Source of the DNA: Aphis gossypii
Lineage: Eukaryota > Arthropoda > Insecta > Hemiptera > Aphididae
DNA: 64,000 bases
Reading direction: 5' to 3'
Assembly (NCBI RefSeq): GCF_020184175.1
Contig: NC_065531.1
Coordinates: 81,066,604-81,130,603, forward strand
Positions 12,890 through 26,330 of this stretch are shown one piece after another; positions within the stretch are counted from its first letter, which is position 1; every line of letters begins with the position of its first letter. The position numbers were made by a program, and so were the translations under genes. The notes under the pieces are model-generated. The model had not been told where the DNA came from. It did not search any database and saw only the letters and a program-made list of their open reading frames with translations.

Positions 12890-14429
12890 CTTATTTCGCC
12901 GAACACTTTTTACGTCCACGTGGTATAGTAAAAGGGTCGAGCAATAATAACACGTCAACCGGCCGTAGTTAACGTAAACATTCAGTGACTGGATTTTTGT
13001 TGTTTCGTAACGAAATACTATATTATAACCTCTGCGTAGTCATGCACTTATTGATCGTCTGACGTAAGTTAATACATGAGTAAGTACAATAATATGAATA
13101 AAGTACCTAATAAATTTATAGCTGCACGACACGGTGGTATATATATAATGTATATTATAATTTATCCCTGCAGTCCAATAATAATAATCGGTACCGTACG
13201 TAGGGGTAAGTATATTATAAAACCTATTATGTATACATATATCACGTTTATATGCGATTCTGTTCGTATACGAGTGGCGACCCTCACGTGGGCCAATTAT
13301 AATATAGCTTAGCGTCCGTTGTCAACGCAGGTGTATTATTGTTATTACGAAATTATACGTAGCCGCGGTTACCTACACTTCTATAGCCGAGTGAGTCGAC
13401 CGACGGTCGCAGCAGGTGCAGCGGTGCATTTTTGATACATATTTATCAATATAATATCGTGTGTGTAATTTTAATATCGTATTATCGTATATGTGTAGGT
13501 ACCTACGTTGTACCTATGGCCAATGACCGTGCAGTCATATATAGATCTAAACATAAAGGCGACTATAGTGACTAATACAACATATTATTATAATGCGAGT
13601 CGCGGGCTAGGGTAAACGGTGGTCTAGCAACGCGGGTGGGAACGGGTCCCCTCGATCGCTTTTATTGGATTGTTGCAGGCGGCGGTGTACGAACGGCGTG
13701 TGGTTAAGGGGAAGAAAAATAAAAAGAGAGGGTTGGGGTAGAGAGGAAGATAATCGCCTAGGTACCTACTTTGGTAGGGCTTCGCGTGCAGTTCACCTTC
13801 GACGACGCTACGACCCCATGGGCCATAATGCTTATGTGTGCGCTGCGCGTGTGAACGTCGTAGGTACCTATACCTATCTATATACTGTTTTAAGGGGTCA
13901 CACAAGTCGTCTAGGCGCGCACGGCAAGACATAAACAGTAAATCACCATAACGTCGACCATAACATTAATATTATTTTACTCTACTATACGCTTACTTCG
14001 CCGTATCCGTCGTGTGACTTCGAAAGTACTTATACGTCTTGCACGTCTAAATATACTCCGACCAAAAACCGTGCGCAGCTTCTCTACGACCACGATGTTG
14101 TGATTGCGATAACGACGAGCCGCACAGGTTAGGTACGAGAAACTTCCGATGTGAATTATTTTAAATAGGTTCGGTACCTATTCGAAAAACAATAATAAGA
14201 TTTATATAAAATACACGTACATGTGGTCATCTCGCGGTACCTACCCACGCCGAATATGTTCACGCTCCTGCGATAGTTGCAGTTGTCTTCGGCGGAATTC
14301 GAGTGGTTACAGGTTTCGGAACAATATACATCATAGTCCTATATGATAATAATATATAGTGCATCATAATATTATTATTATTATTGTCGTCGCGAGTAAA
14401 AAGTGAGTCATAGTAATTAACTTTTTCTT
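12890..14429. promoter_or_regulatory. GC-enriched block, candidate promoter or 5' UTR
   Basis: CpG and G+C rise clearly here relative to both flanks. Several GGTACC palindromes occur near 13500, 13761, 13863, 14172 and 14236. Open frames at 13624-13932 (-) and 13665-13934 (+) overlap each other and have no recognisable domain, so I take them as by-products of composition. The block could be the promoter and leader of the receptor gene whose first coding exon is at 22081, which would imply a first intron of several kb. That link is inference only. Confidence 0.3.
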
Positions 14430-16661
14430 ATTTTAGATTCTAAATGGAGCAAATAAATGTATTGATTTTACAATATTATTTATGCTTTTTTTTTTTAATA
14501 ATATTTCACGATTTTTAGTACAGAAAAATACTCAGAAATTTAATTTTGATCGTTGGAGTGTTTTTTGTAGCAAATTGAATCTGTATAAAAATAAATAGTT
14601 GGTGCTTTTAGGAAGTAGATACACAAGCACGAATTGGACCGGAAAGCTACCAAGAAAATCTCGGCGGGTAGCTCAAAATATGGGGCAGTTATGAGTGTTT
14701 AGTTGAAATTTAATATTTTTTATTATGATAATGATGAATTATTGCAAACATTAGTGGAAAATAAAATGTAATCAAATTATTAAAACGTATAGTAGCTGTA
14801 ACTGTGTAACTGTAATCAAACGTGAAATACTCATTAGGTATACCTTGCCTATCCGAGCTATTCGTCGTTGGAGGTACAAATTGAAAATTCTCAATACTTA
14901 CTTTTCAAAATAATAGGGAATGGGAAAAATAAATTTTTTTATACAAAACCAGACAAAATTGGTCTTATTTTGTTGTCAATATTCAAAAACAAATAGCCGT
15001 ATAGATACTTAATATTTTCAAAATATATATTTATTTTGACTGAGCTATTTATAATCATTTGACATTTTTAAATTTTTTCTCTATAAATAACAAAAATATT
15101 ATGCTTGATGATAAAGCTTAAAATCTTAATTCAAACTTCGTTATGTTATTATTAATGCTAGGCTAGGTATTTAAAAATGATTAAGACATACATTGGCGCG
15201 ATTATTCCTATGATAATTTTGTTCAAAACTCGTCAAAATCATGAAAATTTACAAAATATTTTGTAGTCAAAAAAATAGATGCCGTGTGGATCACTTTTAT
15301 ATTTAGGAGTGTTAAATTTGAATACAATAATAGATATAATTGTATACGAAAAACGATTCTGAACGGAGATGATTTGTCAGCCTAGGATATATATTTATTT
15401 GGCGGTGAAAAAGGTGGTTTATGTTTTAATAACTTGAATACCCCAAAATTAAATTTTGTACAACCCGACTAGTAATTTTTAATTATGTATAATAAAAATT
15501 TAAAATTATTTGATTGTAATTAGTTGTTATTTTACACGTGAATATTAGATTCAGAAAAAATTTAAACTTTAGATAACTTTTTTTTTAATTGGTCAACGCT
15601 CAACTTCTTTTATAATTAGGTATTGTAAGCCAAACTTATAGAAAATCTTGTATTAAATTCTCAACTCTTAGTTATTTATTCAAAATATTCATGATTTTGT
15701 CAATATTTGAACTTCAAACGCTAATAAAAATATTGTGCCTATGTATTCATATAATTTTTGAATCACTATAAGACTAACTTATGAGGACCTTTGTATTACA
15801 TTTTCAAGTATTTTGACTGAGCCAAAAAAATGTTATCGACTTTTATAAAAAAAAAAAACTAAACAAAAACAAATACTTTAAATGCCTTTAAATAAGCGAA
15901 ATATTTTGAAAATTAAATCATCTAAAGAAAATGACGATCTAAATAACTGGTGAAATTTTTAAGTAAGTATCTACGTCCTACAACTTGTACTTTTTGAATA
16001 ATAACAAATATTGAAAATCGTTTGAGGATAATTAATCATTATCGTTACTTGATTTCGTAAAAATTTAAAATTCAGACTCTCGTAACATTTTTTCCTATAA
16101 TGACGCTTTGAGTTTTCTCTATATAGTTGTTTGAAGAAAAAATTAAATTAAATTGTGACTAACGATTTTTTATTTTTTTTTTAACTTAAATAAGAACAAC
16201 TTATAAGAAATCTTGTATTAAATTTTCCAGTTTTTTTGGGCACCCAAAATTGGCTCAAAAATGCCATAATATTTTGAAAATTTAACTGTGTACCTACTAC
16301 CTATAGACATTTGGTGAAAATTTCAAGTATTTAAAGTGATTCGTTTTGAGTTACAACTGTACTGAAAAATCGATTTTATCAAAAACTGGCTTTGCGTAAA
16401 ATTTCCAATTTTTCTATCACTTTTTTTTTGTTTTTTTTTCTCGATTTTTTTAAAAATTACTGTAAACTCCTTAATTTTGAACTTTGCACCTACTATACTA
16501 CTACTTATGCACCAAGGATATTCACTTTGGCATCGGAAACCACCCCTAAAGTTTTAAATTGAAGCATTATTTTGATAAGTTATGGTGTACACAGTTATAA
16601 AAAAAACACACATCATTGTAAAATCAATACATTCATCACTTCGTTCAGAATCTAAAATGTA
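14430..16661. repeat. Dispersed repeat copy 1 with inverted ends
   Basis: The left end (about 14434-14478) reads TTTTAGATTCT then about 35 bases leading into TGTATTGATTTTACAAT. The right end (about 16615-16660) is its inverted counterpart, finishing in AGAATCTAAAAT. The internal part from about 15349 matches, with divergence, the segment 37832-39826. Shared blocks include GGTCAACGCTCAACTT against GACCAGCGCTCAACTT, and AAGACTAACTTATGAGGA against AAGACTAACTCACGAGGA. There is no open reading frame of note. It is best described as a non-autonomous, TIR-bearing repeat family. The superfamily is unresolved because no clear target duplication is visible. Confidence 0.6.
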
Positions 16662-19600
16662 TTAAATTAAAATTTTTTTCAGCTTTAATTCAATATACAT
16701 CTCATTTACAAAAAACATATCATAAATATACTTAGTAATAATGGTTGATAGACCGTCTGTGTTCAGATTGCTCAGAATCGTTTTTTGTGTGTTATTCTTT
16801 ATCATTGAATTCAATTATAAAACATACATTATAGCGACTTCTTAATAATAATGAGGTTCAGCCAACTCCTACTGTGCACCTTTTTTATGTTTTTTTCACC
16901 TATGTATAAGATTGCGATTACAAAATTAAGGTATTATACATATGCAAGACTGCTACTATATTTAATTTATGGATAAATATTTGAGTTTGACCATTGTAAC
17001 TATGGTAATTATAATGTTTATTTATAAATTGATATCAATGTTTTTGATATAAAACTTTTGTATTCTATGGCAGCAGAGAGCATGAAGTTTCTCCGTTGAA
17101 CGTATAGACAACTATATACCTACAATCTCAATTCGGTTTAAGACATTTCATTTATAAAGAACGGGTTTTGTTGTTCCTTTTGTCACTCTGTTATTTATGG
17201 TCGTTTCGTTACAGAATGGTATAAACATGTTTATTGTATTTAGATTTTATATACCTACGTGTAGAATTTAAAATCAAAATTTAAATTAATTTAAATTCCC
17301 AGCTGTATAAAAAATGCTATGTTAGTGTGGTTTCGCTGGTTTAATCAATTGAATAATAATAAAAAAAAAAAACATTAGGTATACGGAATCAAGTCGTATA
17401 TGAATAGAATTCCTAGAAGAATTAATAACCCATACTCTTTGTAAACTATTATGAAATTGACAAAAATTAAAATGTATTTTGAATATTTAAAAAATTTTAA
17501 TCGATAGGTTTATAAAAAAATCATTTTAATACCTCCATTTAGACAAATAGGCACTCAATGAGTAGGTACATATTTTAAATCATAGGGATTATTGCTTATT
17601 TATAATATATTCGATACTGCATTAAACAACTGAAATATATGTGCATATTATTGAAATACTGTACCTATTGTTAATATGACTAAATGTCGTATAGGTATAT
17701 ATAATTTATATAGTCTAGACAGTAGACACACAAAGCTTTATTTAGATTAAAAATGTACCTAATATTTATTACAAAGTAAGCTACTTGAAAACGATTATGC
17801 AGAGATGATATTTTTAATTATTAATAGGTAATACATATACTATAAAAAAAAATGGGGCTAATGCTCGTTTACTGTTTATATGCGTGTGGGGATTCTTTAT
17901 CAAAAATGGCGGCGAGAATTTTATACATTTAACGTTTATATTTAATAGTTATTACACCAAAGATTATACATAATTTTAGTTGTATGTATCTTTTTAGTTC
18001 ATTAATACATATAATGAATTTAGTTTTCATTAAAATTATTTTTCGCTCTAGAAATAATTTTTGTATTACATTTTTCTAAAATGATTTGCGTAGACTATAG
18101 TGTTTTTCAATCAGTATGTCACCGAATTAATCTAAATGTGTCACGAAGTATCTCAAATGACACAAAATATACAAACACTTTTGACATGATTTACAAAAAC
18201 TAATAGGTATTTGATATAATTTCTATGATACTCAATAAAAAATAAGTTATCTGCTATATATATATATATATTATACTTTTAAAACTTAATACTAGGTACC
18301 CACTACCCATTATTCTTATTTTTTATTGTGTGTCACCATAATACAAAGGTTGAGAAATACTGTCATGGACAGTAGGTATATAATTCAGGGACCCGAGCTT
18401 TGACCAAATTACCTTTTTTTTTTTAGTTTGAGACAGACTACTAATGAAAATACTGGTATAGAAAATTTGAAAAAATAAACCATGTTGATTATCATTGCAA
18501 CCACATGGTCCATGGACATCAATAATATTTCCATACCTACATGACACGAAGTATACCTATTACTATAAACCTCAAGACCCACTTTAAAGTCATGGATTCA
18601 TTGAAGATGTTCAATTATTATTGGGTTAAATAGTTTTTTGCCAAACTCCTAATAATTGTAACTAAATTCCTGCATCTTATTAAAGGAAGCGGCATAATAT
18701 TGTGATATAGTGTTCAAATACACATATGTACTTCTTACTGTTAAAAAACCTAATTCTTTTCGCAGGGACAAAGTCGAAATAGTAATAGTATAATAGGTAG
18801 GTAATATAATATTAAGCCATTTGGTGGTTTGTTACACGTGTGTCGTACGTTTTGGGCATTTGGCTGAGATAGGGTAAAGTCTATGATATTACTTAAACAT
18901 TGTGGTGCTTTAACCATTATAATTATCATTATGCTTTCGAAGTGGCTTTTATACTTATATATAGTCTATATGGTGGTCGAGAAAGCGTGTTTGGGTCGCA
19001 ATAGGTAATTTAATTTGTTTCTAAGTGAACGTCATGTATAAGAGACGGGGTGAAAATTTCGACGTGGGAATATGTCCACCCGAGTCCGATACAACAATAT
19101 AATATAATAGGTGTCCCATGAAGATTTATTAGTATGTGTGGTGAGAGTATATAATATTATTTTCCACAATCTGTACATAACTAATGCACGGCTTGTTTCA
19201 ATTGAATTATAGTAAATCTTTACGAGTTATTATGTATAATATATATAAGGTATACGGTATACCTCATAGGGAGAAAGGAAGAGACATATATTTTAAACTA
19301 GGTACTTGATAACTTTTCCGCTATAAAATTTTCATTTTTCCCGTATTTTCAATTTTCGTGAATTTATATTATAAATTTATTAAAATTTAAATATTTTAAA
19401 TATTTAAATATTATATTATTAATTTATATCTACTTAATGAGCATTATTAATTACAATTAATAGAACCGGATTTGACAAAAGGTATTAGGGCAATTGCTTC
19501 GTGCTCGCCTTTTTTTTTTGGGAATTCTACAACATTACAAATACAAATAATAAAATTAAATATTGATAGGTAGATTTAAAAATTATTAAAACTATTTTAA

Positions 19601-22080
19601 TAAATTACTATTGAAATAACGGATAATAGAGTTTTACTTTTGGTAGTTAAATGACTAGATTCTAGTCTTTAGCTTGAGGAACTCGAAGTGCGATTGTCGA
19701 AATAGAATACTGAATGACTATGATTTATAAAATGTAATCTACAACTTATATTATCATATTAGTGATTCTGGTTTTTAAATATTTATGCTACTATGCCTAT
19801 TACGTATTATGTTATTTGTAGGCTATATATTTTGGTTTAATGATTTTTTTAAAACTTATTATTCGTTAATTTAATATTAGTCATTTTTGTTAATTTTAAA
19901 TATAATTGTTATGTTCTGTTCTTAACGTCATGTATTAATGTATTATTATAAATAAATAAATAAATATGTGTATTATTAAGTTTATTTGAATGGGTGCTAA
20001 TTATTTTTAATTGAATCTACGATTTGAAAATCATTTTATTTATATGAACTTTATCCTTTGTGTAAAATATTGTATAATTAAACTATATTAACGAATACTG
20101 AAGTAGTGAAGTGACGTTCTTGATTTTGAATATCATTACTGCACATCAACATAATTATGAAAACAAACACTAGGGTCACACACATTATATATTATATATT
20201 ATAATATTGAAATATTATGCGTGTATAGCAAATTTCAAAGTTATATGATATATAATGTATATTATGACTATACGATTTTGAGATTCTAATTATTATAATA
20301 TTAAATCTAGGATTAGCTAGAGCTACCTAATTATGTAATGCAAATGAATTACTTATAAATTGATTATTGTTTAGTATTTTTTTTTGCCGGAAAAATAATA
20401 TTTGTGGTTTTATTTTAAAGATTCGTTTCAGTATTTAATATATTATTAAGTATAGATATTTGGAGGTGTAGGATAAGAGTGAACGGCTCTGTATTCAGAA
20501 GTGAAAAGCAAAAGAAATGAAAAAAAGTTAGGTATAGATGTTTGTAAAAAAAAAATCTATACAACTAATATTGCGGTTAAATGATGTATTTACTTACTAC
20601 ATCATATAATCGTATTATAATAGGTATTAAAATTATTTTATGACTTTGGATATTATAGTTATAATTCTACCTATTTTTATATTTTAAACCATAAGCTGTT
20701 TTTTGATGTAGTTTATTTTTTATTTAATTCTCATTTGGAACTTTTTCTTACCATACCTACACTTAAACAAATTTGATAATGATATTGTTCTACAAATGTC
20801 AATTACCAATAGTGGGAAACTTATAGGTTACTACCTATAATTTCATTTTGGAAAATTCCGTTTATACACTTAAGAATATAATATGTGTAGACAAAAACGT
20901 CGCCTTAAACTTTAGTTCTACGTAATAACAACTAATTATTTCTAATGATGTTGTGTGTTAGTAAAAACAGAAGCCTGCAGGATACGTAGGTGTACGACAT
21001 TTCACAGTAGGTATTTACTATTTATACTATAGACGGGTATTATTATTGGATTAGAGAATCGTAAGGGTCGGCGGTGTCATAATTAAATTTGTAAGCGTTG
21101 AAACGAGTCGCTTATACTATAGTTTTCATAACACTACAGCAACTAAGGGTAATATTTGTCAGATTACATATTACAAGCGTTCTAAATATTATTATATAAT
21201 TTTATATAGACAACGTGCGTTAAGTGTTCTAATTAGTATATAATGTAATATGTTTAGATACAAGAGCTATTATCAAGGCATATTATGTTTAGACATTTTG
21301 AGCTCATGGACGATAATTGGCCGGTGACGCGTTAATTTATTATAACGTCACGTGTTACTTAATTATGTCACTTAGAAATATTTACTTGGATAACTATTAC
21401 GAAAATACAATTTTTTATTGAATGCACATTTTTAGAGCAGCAAAATATAACAACATAAAAAGCTTTATAAAATGTATTATTTGTTTAATTAAGGAATATT
21501 TTTATAATTTTTTAATTATATTACCATTTTCAGAAAAATGTACTAGTTCTTTTATTTTACTTTATGAGATACTTCGTGTAATTTTTCAAAAAAGTTATGC
21601 TTCTTTTAATTGATTAATTAAAAAAAAAAAACACTATTTATTTTGTCAACAATTTGTATCAGTTTAAAAAATATTATGTTATTATTATACTAGGATAAAA
21701 ACTAGATGACATGAAGAGAAAAAACTTAAAAACTTATTTATCTCATTAAAATAATTATTATTAGTTCAAAATTTCAAATGTTCAATAATTCATTATTTAT
21801 TAAGTTTGAATAACTTTATTTTCTAGTCACATTATTTTATTATTATATGTATAATTGTATTTGTTTTGATTTTGTTAATAATATTAATTTACTTTAAAGT
21901 TATTAATCTATCTAATACAAATAAAATATTCTATGTTATACAAAGAATTCATATATTTTTATTAAAGAATGATGTTTAAGAAACATAAAAAAAAATTTAA
22001 AAATCAATAACAAATACATTAATAATTATTGATGTATATCTAAGATGTCTGATAAAATAAATTTACTTGTAATAGATAAA
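16662..22080. other. AT-rich intergenic DNA upstream of the class C receptor
   Basis: No coding exon was recognised. Next to the repeat, 16741-16790 carries another TCAGAATCG-type fragment of the same family. Near 17906 the string AAAATGGCGGCG matches the YY1/Pho-type consensus by eye. Short TAGGTA motifs recur. The remainder is featureless AT-rich sequence. Confidence 0.45.
18098..18362. mobile_element. Possible hAT-like MITE remnant
   Basis: The left edge reads TAGTGTTTTTCAATC. The right edge is the approximate inverted counterpart, ending TTGAGAAATACTG, and both edges adjoin a GTCACC/GGTGAC-like block. CAGTGTTTCTCAA-type termini are common in hAT MITEs. The 8-bp flanks do not match each other, so the boundaries and the class remain doubtful. 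Confidence 0.3.
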
Positions 22081-25000
22081 ATGCGGTTAGCAATAAGTCT
22101 GTCAGCTGTATTAATAGCGTGCATGGTGCGGGCTACGTATAATTTGGATTGCGAACAAAATCAAAATGGACAGTCCATGAGTTTTTTTAAGACGAATGGT
22201 GATCTTCTGTTAACTGGTGAATAAATTATTCAAAACATTTTAAATTTTATAAACATGTTTAATTTATGAATTTAACATATTGTTATAGGTTTTTTTGATG
22301 TTTATGACGAAAAATGCTCGGGACCTACCTCTACAGGTATCCATTCAATGGAAATGGTAGCCACTGTTGTGCAAATATTAAATTCGATTCATTACATTCC
22401 TGGCATTACATTGGGTATGTAAAATGAGCATAACAATACATTATAATATAAAATATTATAGGAAGTACTTATATGTGATCATTTATCACTGGCCATGGCA
22501 TCATTGTTCATATATGTCATTGAATATAATTTTTTAATAAACAATTTAGTAATTTGCTATAGTTAATGTTTTTTTTTTTGATTTTAATTTAATATTTGTT
22601 AAATTCCTATAATTAGCCCGAAGGAAACCTTTACCTATTGAAACGATCTATTAGATTTGCTTACTACGACTTCACTCAAACACGCATATACATATATAAA
22701 TATTCGGTAAACTCGGGAACCAAATGGTACTCATCTCAGTTAAATCTCTACAGCAGTACAGCACTAATGGTGTACACGTTATATGTATATAAATATAATA
22801 TTGTATGTTATCTAGTAATATTACGTTGCTTGTGGTTCAGTATTATGATAATATATTTAGACGTTAAATCGTCTCTACTATCATGACTTAGATCAGGTCA
22901 TAATCTCTCCCTTTTCCATTAATTTATAATTGTTTTGAAATTCGTCTCCCTGTTGCACTATTAATAATTAACTATTCGATATAATCTAAAATAGCTGTCT
23001 CCTGCACTTAATTCCCAACGTTTGTCTAAAAGGAGATTCGGAGGTTAAATTCCATTGACTGGTAAATTAATGGAAAATTAATGTATTTGTTACTGGATGA
23101 TTCCTTGTAGGATCAGTGAACAATCATATTGTATGAAAGTCATTATATTTTTACAATAATTATTTTTTTACTTCTAAAATTTGGTGGTAAATATGGCATA
23201 ATAAGTCAATGAGGTAAAAAATATAACTTTTATTTTACTTTTTAAATTTTAATAATTTCATTTTAGTATTTTACAAACGCATAAATACACATATACACAA
23301 CTTAAATAAAATAAAATTTATATTTACCTAACGTCCTAATCAATAATCCATATAATAGGCTGTAATTTAAAAAAATAACATAATTTATTAGACTACCTCA
23401 TTTACATGACTATTCGATATTGATTAATTATGTATAAAAAACTTTAAAGGTGCTACATTAAAAAAAAAAAAAACAATTTTCAATAAGTGTTGACTAGATA
23501 TAAATTAAAAATTTCCATTTAACGTATAATATTAGAAAACAATAAATCGTATTCCTTTTAATTTTTTAAGAGTACATTATTATTAGCTTTGTGGTGTTTG
23601 AAATTCAATACACGCAATAAACAATTCATGACAGTGGTGGTTTTGAGAGAAATGATTTTGATTCCATTATTGAAGTTTTATCCAAACCACTATTCATCTA
23701 TAGTCAGTTAAGTTTAATTTATAGGTATTACAAGTCTCAGGTGCACGTTTGTGCAAGAGATCTAATTAGAAGATTTATTACACTTTAACCCGAGTTCATA
23801 AATTTAATTATTTAAAGTTTGTTTGTTTTAATTATTTTTTATTTTTTCATCTATTTAATCAGGATTAACGTTGTACGAAGTGTGCTCATATCGAAGTTCA
23901 GATCTCCAAAAAGCTCTGATATCGTTTGTAGTCGACAAAGATTGCAATAATTCGACCACTCCAATTGGTAATTATTACAATATGTGTTTGATATTGTGAA
24001 TTTGGAATAGATATTGATGTAGAAAAAATATATTTTAATTAAACTCAATCTTAGCCATTTATACTACCGAAGACATACAAGCCAAAATTAGTCCGTCGAT
24101 TGGTTTGGATATACCTATCATAACGGCAGGACCTATCATTGACGTCGACATTCATGCTGAAGCAGCCGTCAAGTTTTTAATCGTAAATAATATTGATGTC
24201 GCGGACGTATTAGTTGCGCAGGATCTGGATGTCGCTCAAAGATTTGAAAGTGTGGCCAAAGACAACGGATTGTGTTTGAACAGGACAGTTTTAGCTCAAA
24301 ATCTCGGGTAATTATACTGTATCTATCTACAGTGAATTCGTTATTTTATTTCGTATCGATTTTAGTTAAATAACTTGCAAAACGGTTGTTTTATAGGAAT
24401 CTGAACGATTCCTCAGTAGTCATTGTTATGACGAACAAGAATATCATTAAATCAATTATCGAATCGTCTTCGAGCGTTCGTGTATCTCATTTCATAATAA
24501 TACCACTGGACGGACCTTTACCGCCTAAACCAGGTATTCAAACATTTCAAACGTAAAATAATATAAATGTCCGCGATCAATGACGTGATTTCGGGTTTAC
24601 TTATCCGGAAACGAACGCGTTCCAAATCGAGTTCACGGTATTGTCACTGTCTTGCTATTTCAGACTTTGAGTACGGGTCGTACGTGTTTCAAGCGTACGG
24701 CAGTTGCCCGTTCGTAAACAGCAACAACGACAGCAGCAACAGCAACGTCATCAACAGCAACAACGACAGCAGCAACAGCAGTCACAGCGGCGTTCCCGCC
24801 GCGGCCTCGGAACAGCTGCAAGCGGTGTCCGCGCAGTTCGTACAGACGGCCGCGGACGTGTTGCGCGCGGTGGACGCGTATCTCGGGAACGCCAACGACG
24901 GCGACAACGAGTGCGGCCGGAACTCGTCCACGGCACAGTGCGGCGCGGCGGCGGCGGCGGCGGCGGCAAACCGATCGGCCGCGGGTTATTACGACGCGGA

Positions 25001-26330
25001 GACGGTGGGCCGAGTGCTGGACAGGCTGCTGTTGCTGGACGGCAGCGACGGCGAGTACAACGTGACGCTGGTGCACGTGACCGAGTACGGCGGCGGCCAG
25101 ACGGTCGGCGGTTACGCGCAGGACTCGAACGGCACGCGCCGGCTGTGGCTGCAGCGGGACGGCGGCGGCGGTCAGCTGACGTACCTGGGCAAGTGCAGCG
25201 AGACGGACGGCGGGACGTGTCCGACGTGCCGGGAACGGCCGACGGCGGCGACCGCGCCGGCGTCTCCGCCGCACGGACCGCTGCTGGTCACGTGGAAGGT
25301 GGACGTGTGGATCGCGTCCACGCTGACCGTGTCGGCGGTGGGCGCGACGTGCGCCGCGTGCATAGCGTCGTTCATACTGATGCGGGTGTGCAAGAAGGAC
25401 GTGATGGAGGGCAACCCGACGTTCACGTTCGTGCTGGTGGCCGGCACGCTGCTGATGTACGCCAGCGCCGTGCCGTTCGCCGTGCTGGACAGCGCCGCCG
25501 GTTGGCCGCGGCAGGCCGTGTGCTACGCCAAGCTGTTCGGTTCGTCGGGCAGCTGCGCGTTCGTGTTCTCCGCAATGCTGGCCCGGAGCATGATGATCGC
25601 CGCGTGCGACTGCGACTCGAGCTTCATGAGTCACGTGAACGGTTACCTGCAGACGTCCCTGTTCGCGTTCACCGTGGGCGTGCAGCTGGCGCTCATGGTC
25701 CAGTTCGCGGCCATACACGCGGCCGTCGTGCCGTCGTCCGACCTGTGCCGGGTGTTCGTCGACGGTCCCCTGTTCCTGGGCACCATGTCGTACGACGCGC
25801 TGCTGCTGGCGCTCCTGTGCGTCACGTCCCCCTTCGTGTTCCGGTCGAAGCGCAACTACCGGGAGGGCGCGTGCTTCGCCATCGCCACTTACCTGGTGTC
25901 CGCCGTCTGGCTGGGCTGGGGCGCGGCGTACGCGGCGCTCCCCGGACAGTGGTCCGACATGTGCGTGATGGTCGGCCTGACGGCGACCGCGACCGTGATC
26001 GTGATCACCGTGTTCATACCGCGCACGTACATGATGATGTTCGGCATCGTACGCGAACAGATCACCAGCTCGCTGCCGTCCCTCGGTTACGGTCACGGCG
26101 GCGGCGCCAGCGTCACGGACGTTAACTACAGGAGCACGCAGGCCCTGTACGATTCGGTCCACGTGGCCGCCCCCAAGTGCCAGTCGTCCAGTTTCAAGGG
26201 CCAGTCCAACCCAAATTACTACTCGCCGGCCGGGTCGCATATACATTCGATTCCGAGGAGCCGGCCACTGACTCCGGTCGACGAGTATGACACACCTCCG
26301 TCCATCGACCACAGGATAACCAGATTCTAA
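22081..26330 (+). CDS. boss: Class C seven-transmembrane receptor, Bride-of-sevenless-like (807 aa)
   Basis: Exons are 22081-22216, 22289-22414, 23863-23967, 24055-24307, 24397-24533 and 24664-26330, with GT-AG junctions and consistent phase. ATG 22081 starts a typical signal peptide (hydrophobic ISLSAVLIACM). Residues up to about 465 form an extracellular part with the class C ligand-domain pattern GITLGLTLYEVC and several N-glycosylation sequons. There is no nine-cysteine domain of metabotropic glutamate receptors. Seven hydrophobic segments span about 470-705, with the loop RVCKKDVMEGNPTF after the first. A tail of about 100 residues, rich in Ser, Pro and Tyr, ends in SIDHRITRF. Boss is the ligand for the Sevenless receptor tyrosine kinase in fly eye and has also been studied as a nutrient-responsive receptor. 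Architecture and length fit Boss. Another orphan class C receptor is the alternative. The last exon carries Ser/Asn and Ala runs and is unusually GC-rich. Confidence 0.72.
24720..24792 (+). repeat. CAGCAA/AACGAC trinucleotide tract encoding Asn/Ser run
   Basis: An imperfect AAC/AGC repeat in the last receptor exon encodes alternating Asn and Ser. Part of it is a near-duplicate (SNNDSSNSNVI then NSNNDSSNSS). Together with the Ala run at about 24943-24967 it marks a low-complexity, probably length-variable part of the extracellular region. Confidence 0.7.

Noticed and set aside
13624..13934. Overlapping 89- and 102-residue frames
   Set aside because: They are opposite strands of the same GC-enriched block, with no motifs.
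24704..26125. 473-codon + strand frame overlapping the receptor exon
   Set aside because: It is a shifted frame of the same exon, Arg/Gln/Gly-rich. The in-phase seven-transmembrane frame explains the region.
24660..26312. Long open frame of about 550 codons on the minus strand
   Set aside because: It is antisense to the GC-rich receptor exon. The frame is open because of G/C-ending codons on the other strand, and the product is Arg/His-rich without domains.
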